Numbered from the stretch's first letter, positions 9,009 through 18,727 are shown. The stretch is DNA of 64,000 nt from Pirellulaceae bacterium (GCA_023382975.1 JAHDXO010000006.1:42645-106644), one strand, 5' to 3'. The notes: generated by a model from the sequence alone, not told the origin. Numbers and translations: made by a program.

Positions 9009-11263
9009 TTCTTCCTTGGCAACCGCCGTTGTGGTTTGGGTCGGTCGTTGTCCTGGCATTGGGCACCTGCGTCGTGGTGGGTGGGACGGCCTTGTGCGTG
9101 CGGCGGATTCGTTCCGCCGCCTGGCAACGAACGTTTTGGCGAGGCGCGATCTTGGGCATCCTGGCCTTGGTGGCCGTCGAGGCGACGGGCCTGGGCTGCG
9201 GCATCGTCCAGTGGTGCCGCATGCAATCCGTGGTTCCCGCGACCGAGCTCTCGCTCCTCTTGGAAAACGCGGAAGCTTCAGCAACCTCATTCCGTATGCC
9301 GATTTCCGCGGGGCCTTCCGACACCGGACAATCGACGGAGTCATCGGCAGCCGAGTCGTTGACCATGACGACCGAGTGGGCCGGGCTTGCCGTCCCGATG
9401 GACATGGCGGTTTCCGAGGACGCCGCATCGTTCGCGGTGGCGGAGCATCCCGGTGGTGAGCGGGGCGTCGGTTGTTCCCAGCCGCTGGTTTCGAGCGGCG
9501 ATTTTCGCGGGGCGACTGCTCGCGCGACGATTGCGCGGCCGCCGTTTCCCGCGGACGTCGACACGGTCGGTTGCGTGTTCCTCTTGGCTTGGAGCTTCGG
9601 CGCGGTGGTGCTGCTGGTCCGGATGGTGTGGGCCCGTTGGCTGCTGGAACACTTCCGACGCCAACAGCGATGCGTGGACCAACCGGCGATTCGGCAGCAG
9701 ATCGATCGTTTGGCGGTGCAGTTGGGTTTTGCGCGACGAGTCGAGATCTTGACGTCGCCGCGTTTGGCGGCGCCCATTGCGTTTGGGTACTTTCGGCCAG
9801 TGATCGCACTTCCGGCGAATTTCGCCGAGGATTTCGACGACTGCCAACGAGAGGCCATGCTGGCGCACGAAGTCGCTCATCTGGCTTCAGGCGACTCGTG
9901 GTGGCAGTTGCTGGCCGAGTTGGCCGCGGTCGTGCTGTGGTGGCATCCATGCGTTTGGTGGATGCGCCGCCGGTGGCGGGCGGCAAGCGAGCTGGCGGCC
10001 GACGAGGCATGTCTGCTGGTTCCGCAGGGAGCCGACGCGCTGGCCGCTTGTCTGGTCTTACTCGCGCGGCGGCTGGATTCCCGCCCGCGGTTGGCGTGGC
10101 TGTCGATGGCGGGTCCGGGGCTGCGGTCCTCGCTCGGTCAGCGAGTGGAACGTTTGCTTGCGATTTCGGCATCCCGGTGGCGGCCGGCGAGCCGCAGACG
10201 GATTGGCGTGGTTACAGCCACGGTTCCCGTGGCTTTCCTGGTGTTGGTGATTTCATGTACGGCCTGGGCGCGTGCCCAGGTTCCAGTTGCAGCAGAAAGG
10301 ACAACGGCGATGAAAGTATTTGTGGATGGTTGGCGTCAGTCGTTGGCGGCGGTTGCGTTGGCGGCGGTGCTCGGTCCCGTCTCCGCGGACAGTTCCTCGA
10401 TCTTTGCGGCGGAAGAGGAACGTCCCGTCCCAGAGGCCAGGGGCGAGCGCGAAGGAGATCGACCGGCGGAGCGTGAGCGCGAAGGGGATCGACCGGCGGA
10501 ACGCGAGCGCGAGGGCGATCGGCCGGCGGAGCGTGAACGCGATGGCGATCGCCCCGCGGACCGCGAGCGCGAAGGGGATCGGCCGGCGGAACGTGAGCGT
10601 GAAGGCGATCGGCCCGTTGGCCAGCAGCGGGAAGCTCAGCTTCGAGAAATGGCCCAGCGCCGGGCGCAGTTGCAGGAACAGGCCGGCGATATCCGACGGA
10701 AACTGGAATCACTCCGGCCCGATCAGGAGGGCGACGCCCGCGAGTTGCGTGGTGCGCTGGAACGAATCGAAGTCCAACTGCGCGAGCTGCAACCCCCGGC
10801 ACCCGGCCGCGAGCGTTTGCTGGCTCGGCTGGAAGAGGTGAAAGCCGCGTTTCGCCGGGCGCAAGAGGCGGGTCGAGCGGACGAGGCAGAACGCCTGGAA
10901 CGAGAGGGCCGCGAATTGATGCAGATGCTGGGACAGCGCCCTGGAGACCGTCCGCACGGTCAACCGGGAGACGAGGATGTTCAGCGCCGCATGCAGCACT
11001 TGCGTACCGCGATCGAGAATTTGCGTGCCGCCGGCTTGCACGCACAGGCCGAGGCGCTGGCGCGCGAGGGCGAGCGCCTGGCCCGTGGCGAGCGGCCTGA
11101 GACCGCGGGTCCGGACCGGCGTCCGGACGCTCCGCGCGATGTTCCCGCGCCCGGCCCGCATCTGGAACGCGCCGTGATGGAGCTGCGCGGACAAGTCCAG
11201 GAATTGCGGGGACAATTGGAGGAGATCCGCCAACACCTTCGCGAGATGTCCGAACGCCGCTGA
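9005..11263 (+). CDS. BlaR1-like M56 membrane metalloprotease with a long repeat-bearing C-terminal part
   Basis: A 752-residue reading frame starting at ATG 9005 in the ATGA overlap with the repressor gene. The N-terminal 430 residues carry several membrane segments and the zinc protease motif HEVAH at residues 288-292, with the downstream acidic helix ASELAADEAC. This is the M56 peptidase arrangement of BlaR1/MecR1. After the last membrane helix (near residue 420) the frame runs without a stop into a segment that looks like a new protein: an AAAGGA site, ATG at 10310, a second signal-like sequence (MKVFVDGWRQSLAAVALAAV), then Arg/Glu/Asp-rich 10-residue repeats and a helical, probably coiled-coil, region to the end. 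No beta-lactam sensor domain is present. It could be a genuine fusion, or two coupled products in one frame. Confidence 0.8.
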   Translation: MILPWQPPLWFGSVVVLALGTCVVVGGTALCVRRIRSAAWQRTFWRGAILGILALVAVEATGLGCGIVQWCRMQSVVPATELSLLLENAEASATSFRMPISAGPSDTGQSTESSAAESLTMTTEWAGLAVPMDMAVSEDAASFAVAEHPGGERGVGCSQPLVSSGDFRGATARATIARPPFPADVDTVGCVFLLAWSFGAVVLLVRMVWARWLLEHFRRQQRCVDQPAIRQQIDRLAVQLGFARRVEILTSPRLAAPIAFGYFRPVIALPANFAEDFDDCQREAMLAHEVAHLASGDSWWQLLAELAAVVLWWHPCVWWMRRRWRAASELAADEACLLVPQGADALAACLVLLARRLDSRPRLAWLSMAGPGLRSSLGQRVERLLAISASRWRPASRRRIGVVTATVPVAFLVLVISCTAWARAQVPVAAERTTAMKVFVDGWRQSLAAVALAAVLGPVSADSSSIFAAEEERPVPEARGEREGDRPAEREREGDRPAEREREGDRPAERERDGDRPADREREGDRPAEREREGDRPVGQQREAQLREMAQRRAQLQEQAGDIRRKLESLRPDQEGDARELRGALERIEVQLRELQPPAPGRERLLARLEEVKAAFRRAQEAGRADEAERLEREGRELMQMLGQRPGDRPHGQPGDEDVQRRMQHLRTAIENLRAAGLHAQAEALAREGERLARGERPETAGPDRRPDAPRDVPAPGPHLERAVMELRGQVQELRGQLEEIRQHLREMSERR
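10295..10312 (+). promoter_or_regulatory. Candidate internal ribosome site and start inside the M56 frame
   Basis: GAAAGGA at 10295-10301 lies 8 bases before ATG 10310, which is in frame with the M56 gene. Translation from here would give 317 residues with its own signal peptide (AALGPV-SADSS-like cleavage region near residue 25), the repeats and the coiled coil. Confidence 0.5.
10454..10618 (+). repeat. 30-bp tandem repeat encoding GDRPAERERE
   Basis: Five full 30-base units (10454-10603) and a partial sixth encode GDRPAERERE with minor changes (D for E, D for E). The bases differ mostly at third positions, so the repeat is maintained as protein. The charged, probably unstructured stretch links the signal-like segment to the C-terminal helices. 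Confidence 0.9.
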
Positions 11264-11289
11264 GCAGCAGTCGGGACGTCGTCGTACCG

Positions 11290-11323
11290 CTCCGGGACGC
11301 GAAGTTCGCTCCCGGAGTTTTTT
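11290..11323 (+). terminator. Rho-independent terminator of the BlaI-M56 operon
   Basis: CTCCGGGA (11290-11297) pairs with TCCCGGAG (11310-11317), extended inside by GCG/CGC around a small loop with one bulged base, and is followed directly by six T (11318-11323). It lies 27 bases after the M56 stop. The remaining gap to 11607 holds no feature I recognise except the GGGAG site of the next gene. Confidence 0.85.
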
Positions 11324-11607
11324 ATTGCGCAAAGGGCTGCTGCCTGCGTTGAATCCGCAAGCTTTCCAGAATTTGAAATCGAAACACGCCCGACTTCCGT
11401 CTGTAAAGCTGACGAGTCCGATCATCGATGGTTGGCTTTGCGGGGATGGTGTATCTTGCAGCCGGAGCCTTGCCCTCGAATCGGTGGTGCATGGGAGGAA
11501 GAGTACGCATCGGATATCGGCTGCAGAGAACTGTAGAATATCGGCAGGCGTGTGGAGGCGTATCTTCCAAGGACGGGGATCGTTGTTTTGACGGGAGTTG
11601 AGTAGCC

Positions 11608-14600
11608 ATGAATCGACGCTGGATTCTGTTGTTGCTGGGTGTGGGAATCCTGTTGCTGCCGGCGTTTGGGGCGGGGCCGCGCGAGGATGCTTGGAAGCAG
11701 GTCGACCAAGCGATGCGCGACGGGCTGCCGAAGACGGCCATCGAGCGGCTCGAACCCATCATTCGGGCGGCGCTGGCCGAAAAGAAGTACGCCGAGGCGA
11801 TCAAGGCGATCACGACGAAGATTGCGATGGAGGGCACCATCCAGGGCAACAAGCCGGAGGAGCGAATCACGCGACTGCACACCGCGATTGAAACCGCGCC
11901 GCCGGAAATGCAGCCGATGATGGAGGCCGTGTTGGCCAACTGGTATTGGCACTATTTCCGCCAGAATTCTTGGCGATTCATGCGCCGCACCGCGACGTCC
12001 GAACCGCCGGGCGAGGATTTCACCACGTGGGATCTGCCTCGGCTGTTCGCCGAGATCGACCAGCGGTTCGCCAAGGCGTTGGCCGCCTCGGACGTCTTGA
12101 AGACGATCCCCGTAGCGGACTACGACGATCTGCTCGTCCGTGGCACGATGCCCGACCGCTACCGGCCGACGTTGTATGATTTCGTCGCCTACAACGCCTT
12201 GGAATTCTACACGGCCGGAGAGCAGGCGGGTGCGAAGCCGCAGGATGCTTTCCAGTTGACGGCGGACAGCCCGATGTTTTCGCCTGCCGACCAATTCGTC
12301 GGCTGGAAGCCGCCGAGCGACGACGAGGATTCGCCCGTCCTGAAAGCCGTCCTCCTGTACCAGGAGTTGCTCCGCTGGCATCAGGACGACGCGGACCAAG
12401 CGGCGTTTCTTCATGCCGACCTGGAACGGCTGGTGTTCGGCTGGAACAAGGCGTTTGGCGAGGAGAAGAACGCCCGCTACAAAGCGGCGCTGAAGCGTTT
12501 CGTCGATCGCTTTGGCGACGAAGAGATCTCCGCGTTGGCTCGCCATCATTGGGCGAGGGTGCTGCAAAGCGAAGGGGATTTGGTCGAGGCGCGGCGGTTG
12601 GCCGAGCAGGGCTGGCGGGCCTTTCCGGAGACTCCCGGCGGACGGGCGTGCTACAACCTGATCCAGCAGATCGAGGCCAAGAGCGCATCGGTCACCAGCG
12701 AACGAGTGTGGAACAAGCCCTGGCCGACGATCCAGGTCACCTACCGCAATGTCAACAAGGTGTTCTTCCGCATGATCCCGTGGGACTTCCAGCAGCGGAT
12801 GACCTCGACGACATGGCATCCGGAGAACTTGGACCAGGCGGAGCAGAACAAACTGCTGACGCTGCCGCCGGCGTTGTCGTGGTCCGCGGACCTCCCCGCG
12901 ACGGACGACTACCAGCAGCGCACCGAGGATCTGCCGGCCCCGCAGGACTTGAAGCCGGGCTTCTACTTCCTGGTCGCCAGCCACGACGCCGACTTCGGCG
13001 GCAAACAGAGTCCAATCAGCTACGCGCCTGTCTGGGTCAGCCAATTGGCCTTGGTCACCCGCATCCCGTACGGCGCGGGCTTCCTGGAAGGCTTCGTATT
13101 GGACGCGGATTCGGGCGAGCCGCTGGTCGAGGCCCGCGTGCGGGTCTGGCAGCGCACCGACAAGAACCAATGGCTGGAACTGGAGCCGACGCATACGGAC
13201 ACCAACGGGCAATACCGTCTGCAGGTTCCGCCGCAGAATCAGCTCGTGGTGCTGGCCGAATACAAGCAGCAGTCGCTGGCAACGGGGCAGCCCTACAACC
13301 TTTGGACGCGATCCCAGCAGGAGCCCTATTCGCGGACGATCCTGTTCACCGACCGCTCGCTGTACCGTCCCGGCCAGACGATCCAGTACAAGGGCATCTG
13401 CATCCGGGTGGACCAGAACCGCGACGATTACAAGACGCTCGGCGGCCAGTCGCTGACGCTCCTGTTCGTCGATGCCAACGGCCAGGAGATCGCCCGGCAA
13501 ACGCATCGCGCCAACGATTACGGCTCGTTCAGCGGCAGCTTCACGGCCCCGCGCGATCGGTTGATGGGCCGCATGTACCTGCGAGTCGAAGGCGAGCCTC
13601 ATGGCCAATCGTTCGTGAACGTGGAAGAATACAAACGGCCGAAATTCCAGGTCTCCCTGGAGGCGCCGAAGACCGCCGCCAAGCTGAACGAATCGGTTGT
13701 GCTCCAAGGCACCGCGACCTCGTACACCGGCGCGGCCATCGACGGCGCCAAGGTGCGTTGGCGGGTGGTCCGGCAAGTGCAATATCCGTCCTGGTGGCAC
13801 TGGCGACGCTGGTGGATGCCGCCGGTGTCGCAGGTTAGCCAGGAGATTGCCAACGGCTCGGCCATCACCGAGGCCAATGGCGGATTCGCGATCGAATTCA
13901 CGGCCAAGCCGGATCTGTCGGTGGCGGAGAAGGACGAGCCGACATTCCAATTCAGCATTTTCGCCGATGTGACCGATACGGCCGGCGAAACCCGGTCGGC
14001 GCAACGCGTGGTCCAAGTCGGCTACACGGCGCTGCGGGCCACCCTGGCGGCCGACTCGTGGCTCACCAACGAACAGCCGGTCGCGGTCCGGATCAGCACG
14101 ACCACGCTGGACGGCGAAGGCCAGCAAGCGGAAGGTTCGTTGAAGATCCATCGCGTCCAACAGCCGGAAAGCGTCAAGCGGCCCTCGTTGTCAGGCGGAT
14201 ACCGCCCGCCGCGCCGCATGGCAAACCAAGCCGCCGCGGACCAGACGCCGGAGGTCGATCCCTCGAATCCCGACTCGTGGCCGCTGGGCGACTTGGTCGC
14301 CGAGCGCGGCTTCACCACCGATCCCGGCGGAAACGCCTCGCAGTCGTTCGAGTTGCCGCCCGGTCTCTATCGGGCGCTGCTGGCCACGCAGGATCGATTC
14401 GGCAAGCCGGTGACCGCCGAGTTGCCGCTGCGCGTGCTCGATCCGACGTCCGACCGCTTGGCGATCAAGGTTCCGAACCTGGTGGGAGCCCCGAAGTGGA
14501 CGGCTGAACCGGGCGACGAATTCAGCGCGCTGTGGGGCAGCGGCTACGATGCGGCGCGGGCGTTTGTGGAAATCGAACACCGCGGCAAGATCGTGCAGAG

Positions 14601-17600
14601 TTATTGGACCGATCCCAAAAAGACGCAGGTCGCGGTCAAGCAATCGGTCACTCCGGCAATGCGCGGCGGGTTCACGCTGCGCGTCACCATGGTCCGCGAG
14701 AACCGAGCCTACTTGGAATCGCGGCGCATCGACGTGCCCTGGACCGACCGCCAGTTGCAGGTCCGCTGGGAGCGTTTCGTCTCGAAGCTCGGCCCCGGCC
14801 AGCAGGAGACGTGGACCGCGGTCATCAGCGGCCCGGACGCCAAGAAAGCGGTCGCCGAGATGGTGGCGACGCTGTACGACGAATCGCTGGACGCCTATCT
14901 GGCGCATCGCTGGTCGAGTGGCTTTGGCGTGTTCCGGCAGGATTCGTCGTTCCTCTCGTCCAACTTCGAGAACTCGCTGCGCAACTTGAATTCCATCCGC
15001 GGCACCTGGCCGACGGATTCGAAGGACGCGACGATCAGCCACCGGGCATTCCCCTACGCGATCGTTGGCAACCTGTGGGGCTACTCGGAACGTCAGTACC
15101 GCAACCGGGGCGCCGTCGGTCTGCAGCAGGTCGAGAAAGGCTACAACATGCAGGAGGACCGGGCAGAACAGACACTTCGGGCCGGAGCGGAACGGGAGAG
15201 TGCAAAACGGGACGGTATCTCAGAAGGGGTGGACGCCTTGACCAAGAACGCCCGCAAAGCGAGCGCGGATGAAGGAGCGGACCGTGCCGGCGGCGGAGTT
15301 GCTCCGGCACCCGACTTGAGCCAAGTTGCGGCGCGCAGCAATCTGAACGAGACGGCGTTCTTCTTCCCGCACCTGGTTTCCGACAGCGACGGGCAGGTGA
15401 AGCTGGAATTTACGATGCCGGAGGCGTTGACCAAATGGAAGTTCATGGGCTTCGCCCACGACGCGGCGCTCCGCTCGGGATATCTGGAGGACAGCGTCGT
15501 GACGGCCAAGGACTTGATGGTCCAGCCGAATCCGCCGCGGTTCCTTCGCGAAGGCGACGAACTGGAGTTCACCGTCAAGGTGACCAACCAATCGCCGACC
15601 CGCCAGACCGGCAGCGTGCGATTGACGCTGGCCGACGCCCGCACGGGCGACCCGGCCGATGCCGCGCTGGGCAACTCGCAGACTGACCAGCCGTTCGATG
15701 TACCTGCGGGCGAGTCGCGGTCGTTCGCGTGGCGTCTGGCCGTGCCCGACGGCTTGGGGCTGCTGACCTACAAGGCCGTCGGTTCGACCGGCCGTTTGTC
15801 GGACGGCGAGGAAGGCTACTTGCCGGTCCTCTCGCGGCGGATTCTGGTGACCGGATCGCTGCCGCTGCCGATCCGCGGGCCGGAGACCAAACGCTTCGAC
15901 TTCAAACGCCTGATCGATTCCGGCGAGTCCGATTCCTTGCGGCACCAGTCGTTGACGGTGCAAATGGTCTCGAACCCGGCTTGGTACGCCGTGATGGCGC
16001 TGCCCTACCTGATGGAGTACCCACACCAGTGCAGCGAGCAGGTGTTCAACCGGCTGTACGCCAACGCGTTGGCGCGGCACATCGCGGCCAGCGATCCCAA
16101 GATCCGCCGCGTGTTCGACCAGTGGAAAGGCACCGACGCGCTGGAGAGCCCGCTGGAGAAGAACCAAGATCTGAAGGCGGTGCTGATCGAAGAGACGCCT
16201 TGGGTGCGGCAGGCACAAGCGGAGAGTCAGGCGAGGCAGAACGTCGGCATTTTGTTCGATGCAAATCGGCTGAACGACGAGACCTCGCGGACGTTCCGCA
16301 CCTTGTCCGAAATGCAGCGCGGCGACGGCTTCTGGCCGTGGTTCCCGGGCGGGCCGGGCAACCAGTACATCACGCTGTACATCGTCACCGGCTTCGGCCG
16401 CCTGCGGCACCTGGGCAGCGACGTGAGCGTCGATCCGGCTGTCAAATCGCTCGGCGCGCTGGACGCCTGGGTCGACCAGACGTACCGCGAGATCCTGCAA
16501 CGCGGACACAAGGACCAGAACCACCTGAACTCGACTATCGCGCTGTACTTGTACGGGCGTAGTTTCTTCCTGAAGGACAAACCGATCGACGCCAAGCACC
16601 GCGAGGCCGTCGATTACTTCCTGGGGCAGAGCCGAAAACACTGGCTGGCGTTGGGCGAACGCCAGTCGCAGGCCCACCTGGCGCTGGCGTTGAAGCGGTT
16701 CGGCGATCTGCCGTCCGCGCAAGCGATCATGCGCTCGATCAAGGAACGTTCGGTCGAGGACGAGGAACTCGGCATGTTCTGGCGCGACACCGAGCTGTCC
16801 TGGTGGTGGTACCGGGCGCCGATCGAAACCCAGGCGATGATGATCGAAGCGCTGGACGAAGTGATGAACGACGTCCCGGCGGTCGAGGCGTGTCGGGTCT
16901 GGCTGCTCAAGCAGAAGCAGACGCAGGACTGGAAGACCACCAAAGCCACGGCCGACGCGGTCTACGCCCTGCTGCTCCGCGGCACGGATATCCTGGCGTC
17001 GAACCAATTGGTCCAAGTCACGCTGGGCGACCAGCGGATCGAGCCGGAGCGAGTGGAAGCCGGCACCGGCTTTTTCGAGAAACGACTGACCGGCCCCGAG
17101 ATCAAGCCCGGACTGGGACGCATCACGGTGGCCAAATCGGGCGCGGGCGTCGCCTGGGGCAGTGTCCACTGGCAGTACCTGGAGGACGTCGGCCGGATCA
17201 CCCCGTACGAGGGCACTCCGCTGCGGCTGGACAAGCAGGTCATGGTCAAGCGGACGACGGCTCGCGGCCCGGTGTTGTCGCCGGTCGACGGCCCGTTGGA
17301 GGTGGGCGACGAAGTCGTCGTGCGGATCGTGCTGCGAACCGACCGCGACATGGAATACGTCCACCTGAAAGACCAGCGTCCCAGCGGCAGCGAGCCGGTC
17401 GACGTGTTGTCGCAGTACAAGTATCAGGACGGGCTGTACTACTACCAATCGGCTCGTGACACGGCCAGCCACTTTTTCATCGACTATCTGCCCAAGGGCA
17501 CGTACGTCTTTGAGTACTCGATCCGCATCCAGAACCGCGGTCGCTATCAAACCGGCATGGCCCAGATCCAATGCATGTACGCTCCCGAGTTCAACAGCCA

Positions 17601-17631
17601 CTCGGCCAGCGTGCCGCTGGAGACGCGCTGA
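11608..17631 (+). CDS. Bacterial alpha-2-macroglobulin family protein
   Basis: A 2007-residue exported protein with a Sec signal (MNRRWILLLLGVGILLLPAF) and no lipobox cysteine, so it is periplasmic or secreted rather than a lipoprotein. The N-terminal 400 residues are helical and TPR-like, as in Bacteroidota/planctomycete members. An MG2-type segment (TDRSLYRPGQTIQYKG) lies near residue 575, and the A2M domain (FFFPHLVSDSDGQVKLEF) near 1250. The thioester motif CSEQ at 1475-1478 (YPHQCSEQVF) is the CxEQ that traps attacking proteases. An alpha-helical thioester domain and a receptor-binding-like C-terminus follow. The family is thought to guard the cell envelope against proteases. The usual partner PBP1C is not adjacent. 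GGGAG precedes ATG 11608. Confidence 0.92.
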   Translation: MNRRWILLLLGVGILLLPAFGAGPREDAWKQVDQAMRDGLPKTAIERLEPIIRAALAEKKYAEAIKAITTKIAMEGTIQGNKPEERITRLHTAIETAPPEMQPMMEAVLANWYWHYFRQNSWRFMRRTATSEPPGEDFTTWDLPRLFAEIDQRFAKALAASDVLKTIPVADYDDLLVRGTMPDRYRPTLYDFVAYNALEFYTAGEQAGAKPQDAFQLTADSPMFSPADQFVGWKPPSDDEDSPVLKAVLLYQELLRWHQDDADQAAFLHADLERLVFGWNKAFGEEKNARYKAALKRFVDRFGDEEISALARHHWARVLQSEGDLVEARRLAEQGWRAFPETPGGRACYNLIQQIEAKSASVTSERVWNKPWPTIQVTYRNVNKVFFRMIPWDFQQRMTSTTWHPENLDQAEQNKLLTLPPALSWSADLPATDDYQQRTEDLPAPQDLKPGFYFLVASHDADFGGKQSPISYAPVWVSQLALVTRIPYGAGFLEGFVLDADSGEPLVEARVRVWQRTDKNQWLELEPTHTDTNGQYRLQVPPQNQLVVLAEYKQQSLATGQPYNLWTRSQQEPYSRTILFTDRSLYRPGQTIQYKGICIRVDQNRDDYKTLGGQSLTLLFVDANGQEIARQTHRANDYGSFSGSFTAPRDRLMGRMYLRVEGEPHGQSFVNVEEYKRPKFQVSLEAPKTAAKLNESVVLQGTATSYTGAAIDGAKVRWRVVRQVQYPSWWHWRRWWMPPVSQVSQEIANGSAITEANGGFAIEFTAKPDLSVAEKDEPTFQFSIFADVTDTAGETRSAQRVVQVGYTALRATLAADSWLTNEQPVAVRISTTTLDGEGQQAEGSLKIHRVQQPESVKRPSLSGGYRPPRRMANQAAADQTPEVDPSNPDSWPLGDLVAERGFTTDPGGNASQSFELPPGLYRALLATQDRFGKPVTAELPLRVLDPTSDRLAIKVPNLVGAPKWTAEPGDEFSALWGSGYDAARAFVEIEHRGKIVQSYWTDPKKTQVAVKQSVTPAMRGGFTLRVTMVRENRAYLESRRIDVPWTDRQLQVRWERFVSKLGPGQQETWTAVISGPDAKKAVAEMVATLYDESLDAYLAHRWSSGFGVFRQDSSFLSSNFENSLRNLNSIRGTWPTDSKDATISHRAFPYAIVGNLWGYSERQYRNRGAVGLQQVEKGYNMQEDRAEQTLRAGAERESAKRDGISEGVDALTKNARKASADEGADRAGGGVAPAPDLSQVAARSNLNETAFFFPHLVSDSDGQVKLEFTMPEALTKWKFMGFAHDAALRSGYLEDSVVTAKDLMVQPNPPRFLREGDELEFTVKVTNQSPTRQTGSVRLTLADARTGDPADAALGNSQTDQPFDVPAGESRSFAWRLAVPDGLGLLTYKAVGSTGRLSDGEEGYLPVLSRRILVTGSLPLPIRGPETKRFDFKRLIDSGESDSLRHQSLTVQMVSNPAWYAVMALPYLMEYPHQCSEQVFNRLYANALARHIAASDPKIRRVFDQWKGTDALESPLEKNQDLKAVLIEETPWVRQAQAESQARQNVGILFDANRLNDETSRTFRTLSEMQRGDGFWPWFPGGPGNQYITLYIVTGFGRLRHLGSDVSVDPAVKSLGALDAWVDQTYREILQRGHKDQNHLNSTIALYLYGRSFFLKDKPIDAKHREAVDYFLGQSRKHWLALGERQSQAHLALALKRFGDLPSAQAIMRSIKERSVEDEELGMFWRDTELSWWWYRAPIETQAMMIEALDEVMNDVPAVEACRVWLLKQKQTQDWKTTKATADAVYALLLRGTDILASNQLVQVTLGDQRIEPERVEAGTGFFEKRLTGPEIKPGLGRITVAKSGAGVAWGSVHWQYLEDVGRITPYEGTPLRLDKQVMVKRTTARGPVLSPVDGPLEVGDEVVVRIVLRTDRDMEYVHLKDQRPSGSEPVDVLSQYKYQDGLYYYQSARDTASHFFIDYLPKGTYVFEYSIRIQNRGRYQTGMAQIQCMYAPEFNSHSASVPLETR

Positions 17632-17661
17632 GCAAGGTGAACTCGGCCGTGCGAATTCACT

Positions 17662-17689
17662 GCTTCCGCCGAGCAAGCTCGGCGGAAGC
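17662..17689. repeat. Perfect palindrome GCTTCCGCCGAGC-AA-GCTCGGCGGAAGC
   Basis: Two 13-base arms around AA, 30 bases after the alpha-2-macroglobulin stop. There is no T-run, so it is a poor intrinsic terminator. Its core (CCGAGC-AA/TT-GCTCGG) recurs three times at 47834-47986, so it belongs to a dispersed repeat family. Confidence 0.8.
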
Positions 17690-17833
17690 GAAGCCGGATA
17701 GAATTCGCGACGTCACAGACACGGGTGAATGTCGGCTCAACTTCGGCCGTCTCGAATGCCGATGGTTAGGGATGCGACCCTGTCGATTGATTTCGTATTC
17801 TCGAATCTCGTATCGCTTGATTCTGCGTGCCTT

Positions 17834-18727
17834 ATGCCGGAGTTAACCCGCACCTCCAGCACTGCGCGCGTTGCCAGCTTGCCGTCCATCGGCAACTGGT
17901 GCGCCGTCTCGCTGCTCGGCCATGGCCGTTGGTCGCGGGTCTACCGGGCCCGGCCGCGGGACGCCGATGCCGACTCACCGGCCGATTACGCGGTGAAGCT
18001 GGCGGATCCTGACGATCCGCAGGAGATCGAGACGGCGCGCGAACTGTTGATTCGCGAGGTGCTATTGGGCCGCGCTGTTTCGCACTCGCACTTGGTTTGC
18101 ATTTTATCCTCGCATCTGAACGAGGCGCCGTATTACCTGGTGATGCCGTATTTGGACGGTGTGACCGTCGAGCGGTTGATCGAGGAGGCTGGCGGAGTTT
18201 CGACGCCCACGGCGCTCTGGATCGCGCGGCAGACGGCCGAAGCGTTGCAAGCACTGCATCGGCACGGTTGGTTGCACAGTGACATCAAGCCCAGCAATTT
18301 GTTGATGTCCGACGAAGGGCACGTGACGCTGCTCGACCTGGGCTTGGCGCGGCCGTTCGGTCTGTCCGGCCAGTCGCGGACGGGGCTGTTGGCAGGCACC
18401 TTGGAGTATCTGCCGCCCGAGGCGTTTGCATCGGTCGTCGATCTCGGTCCAGCCGCCGATATGTACGCGTTGGGCGTTACCTTGTACCGGATGCTGACCG
18501 GCCGTCTGCCGTTCGAAGTCCGGCGGCCGTCCGAATGGGCCGAGGCCCATCTTCACCGCATTCCGCCCGATCCGCGGAAGTTCAATCCGCGGTTGCCGCA
18601 GCGAGTCGTCCAACTGACCGCGGCGATGCTGGACAAGCAACCCCATCGTCGACCGCCGATCGATGACTTGATCGGTGAACTGACGCGACTGGAGATCGAA
18701 ACCTTCCATCAACGCTTCGCCGCGTGA
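17834..18727 (+). CDS. Hanks-type Ser/Thr protein kinase, catalytic domain only
   Basis: A 297-residue protein that is almost wholly a kinase domain: Gly loop LLGHGRWSRVYRA, ATP lysine in YAVKLAD, catalytic loop HSDIKPSNLL, metal-binding DLGLAR (DLG for DFG), and GTLEYLPPEA. The catalytic Asp, Lys and Asn are kept, but the usual HRD arginine is Ser, so activation-loop control is probably not of the RD type. There is no membrane segment or sensor domain, so it is cytoplasmic. I chose ATG 17834, close to the domain; in-frame ATGs at 17729 and 17762 would add up to 35 residues that look unstructured, and no site has a clear ribosome signal. It is convergent with the next gene. Its substrate is unknown. 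Confidence 0.85.
   Translation: MPELTRTSSTARVASLPSIGNWCAVSLLGHGRWSRVYRARPRDADADSPADYAVKLADPDDPQEIETARELLIREVLLGRAVSHSHLVCILSSHLNEAPYYLVMPYLDGVTVERLIEEAGGVSTPTALWIARQTAEALQALHRHGWLHSDIKPSNLLMSDEGHVTLLDLGLARPFGLSGQSRTGLLAGTLEYLPPEAFASVVDLGPAADMYALGVTLYRMLTGRLPFEVRRPSEWAEAHLHRIPPDPRKFNPRLPQRVVQLTAAMLDKQPHRRPPIDDLIGELTRLEIETFHQRFAA

Noticed and set aside
8190..10172. 660-codon minus-strand frame across the BlaI/M56 region
   Set aside because: Pro/Arg/Ala-rich shadow crossing a promoter and two clear plus-strand genes.
10454..10618. Tandem repeat considered as a CRISPR array
   Set aside because: Units are contiguous, 30 bases long, in frame and code for a charged repeat; there are no spacers.
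15220..17676. 818-codon open frame on the minus strand opposite the alpha-2-macroglobulin gene
   Set aside because: It is antisense to a gene with clear domains, and its translation is Arg/His/Gln-rich with no recognisable motif. High GC makes such long shadow frames common.
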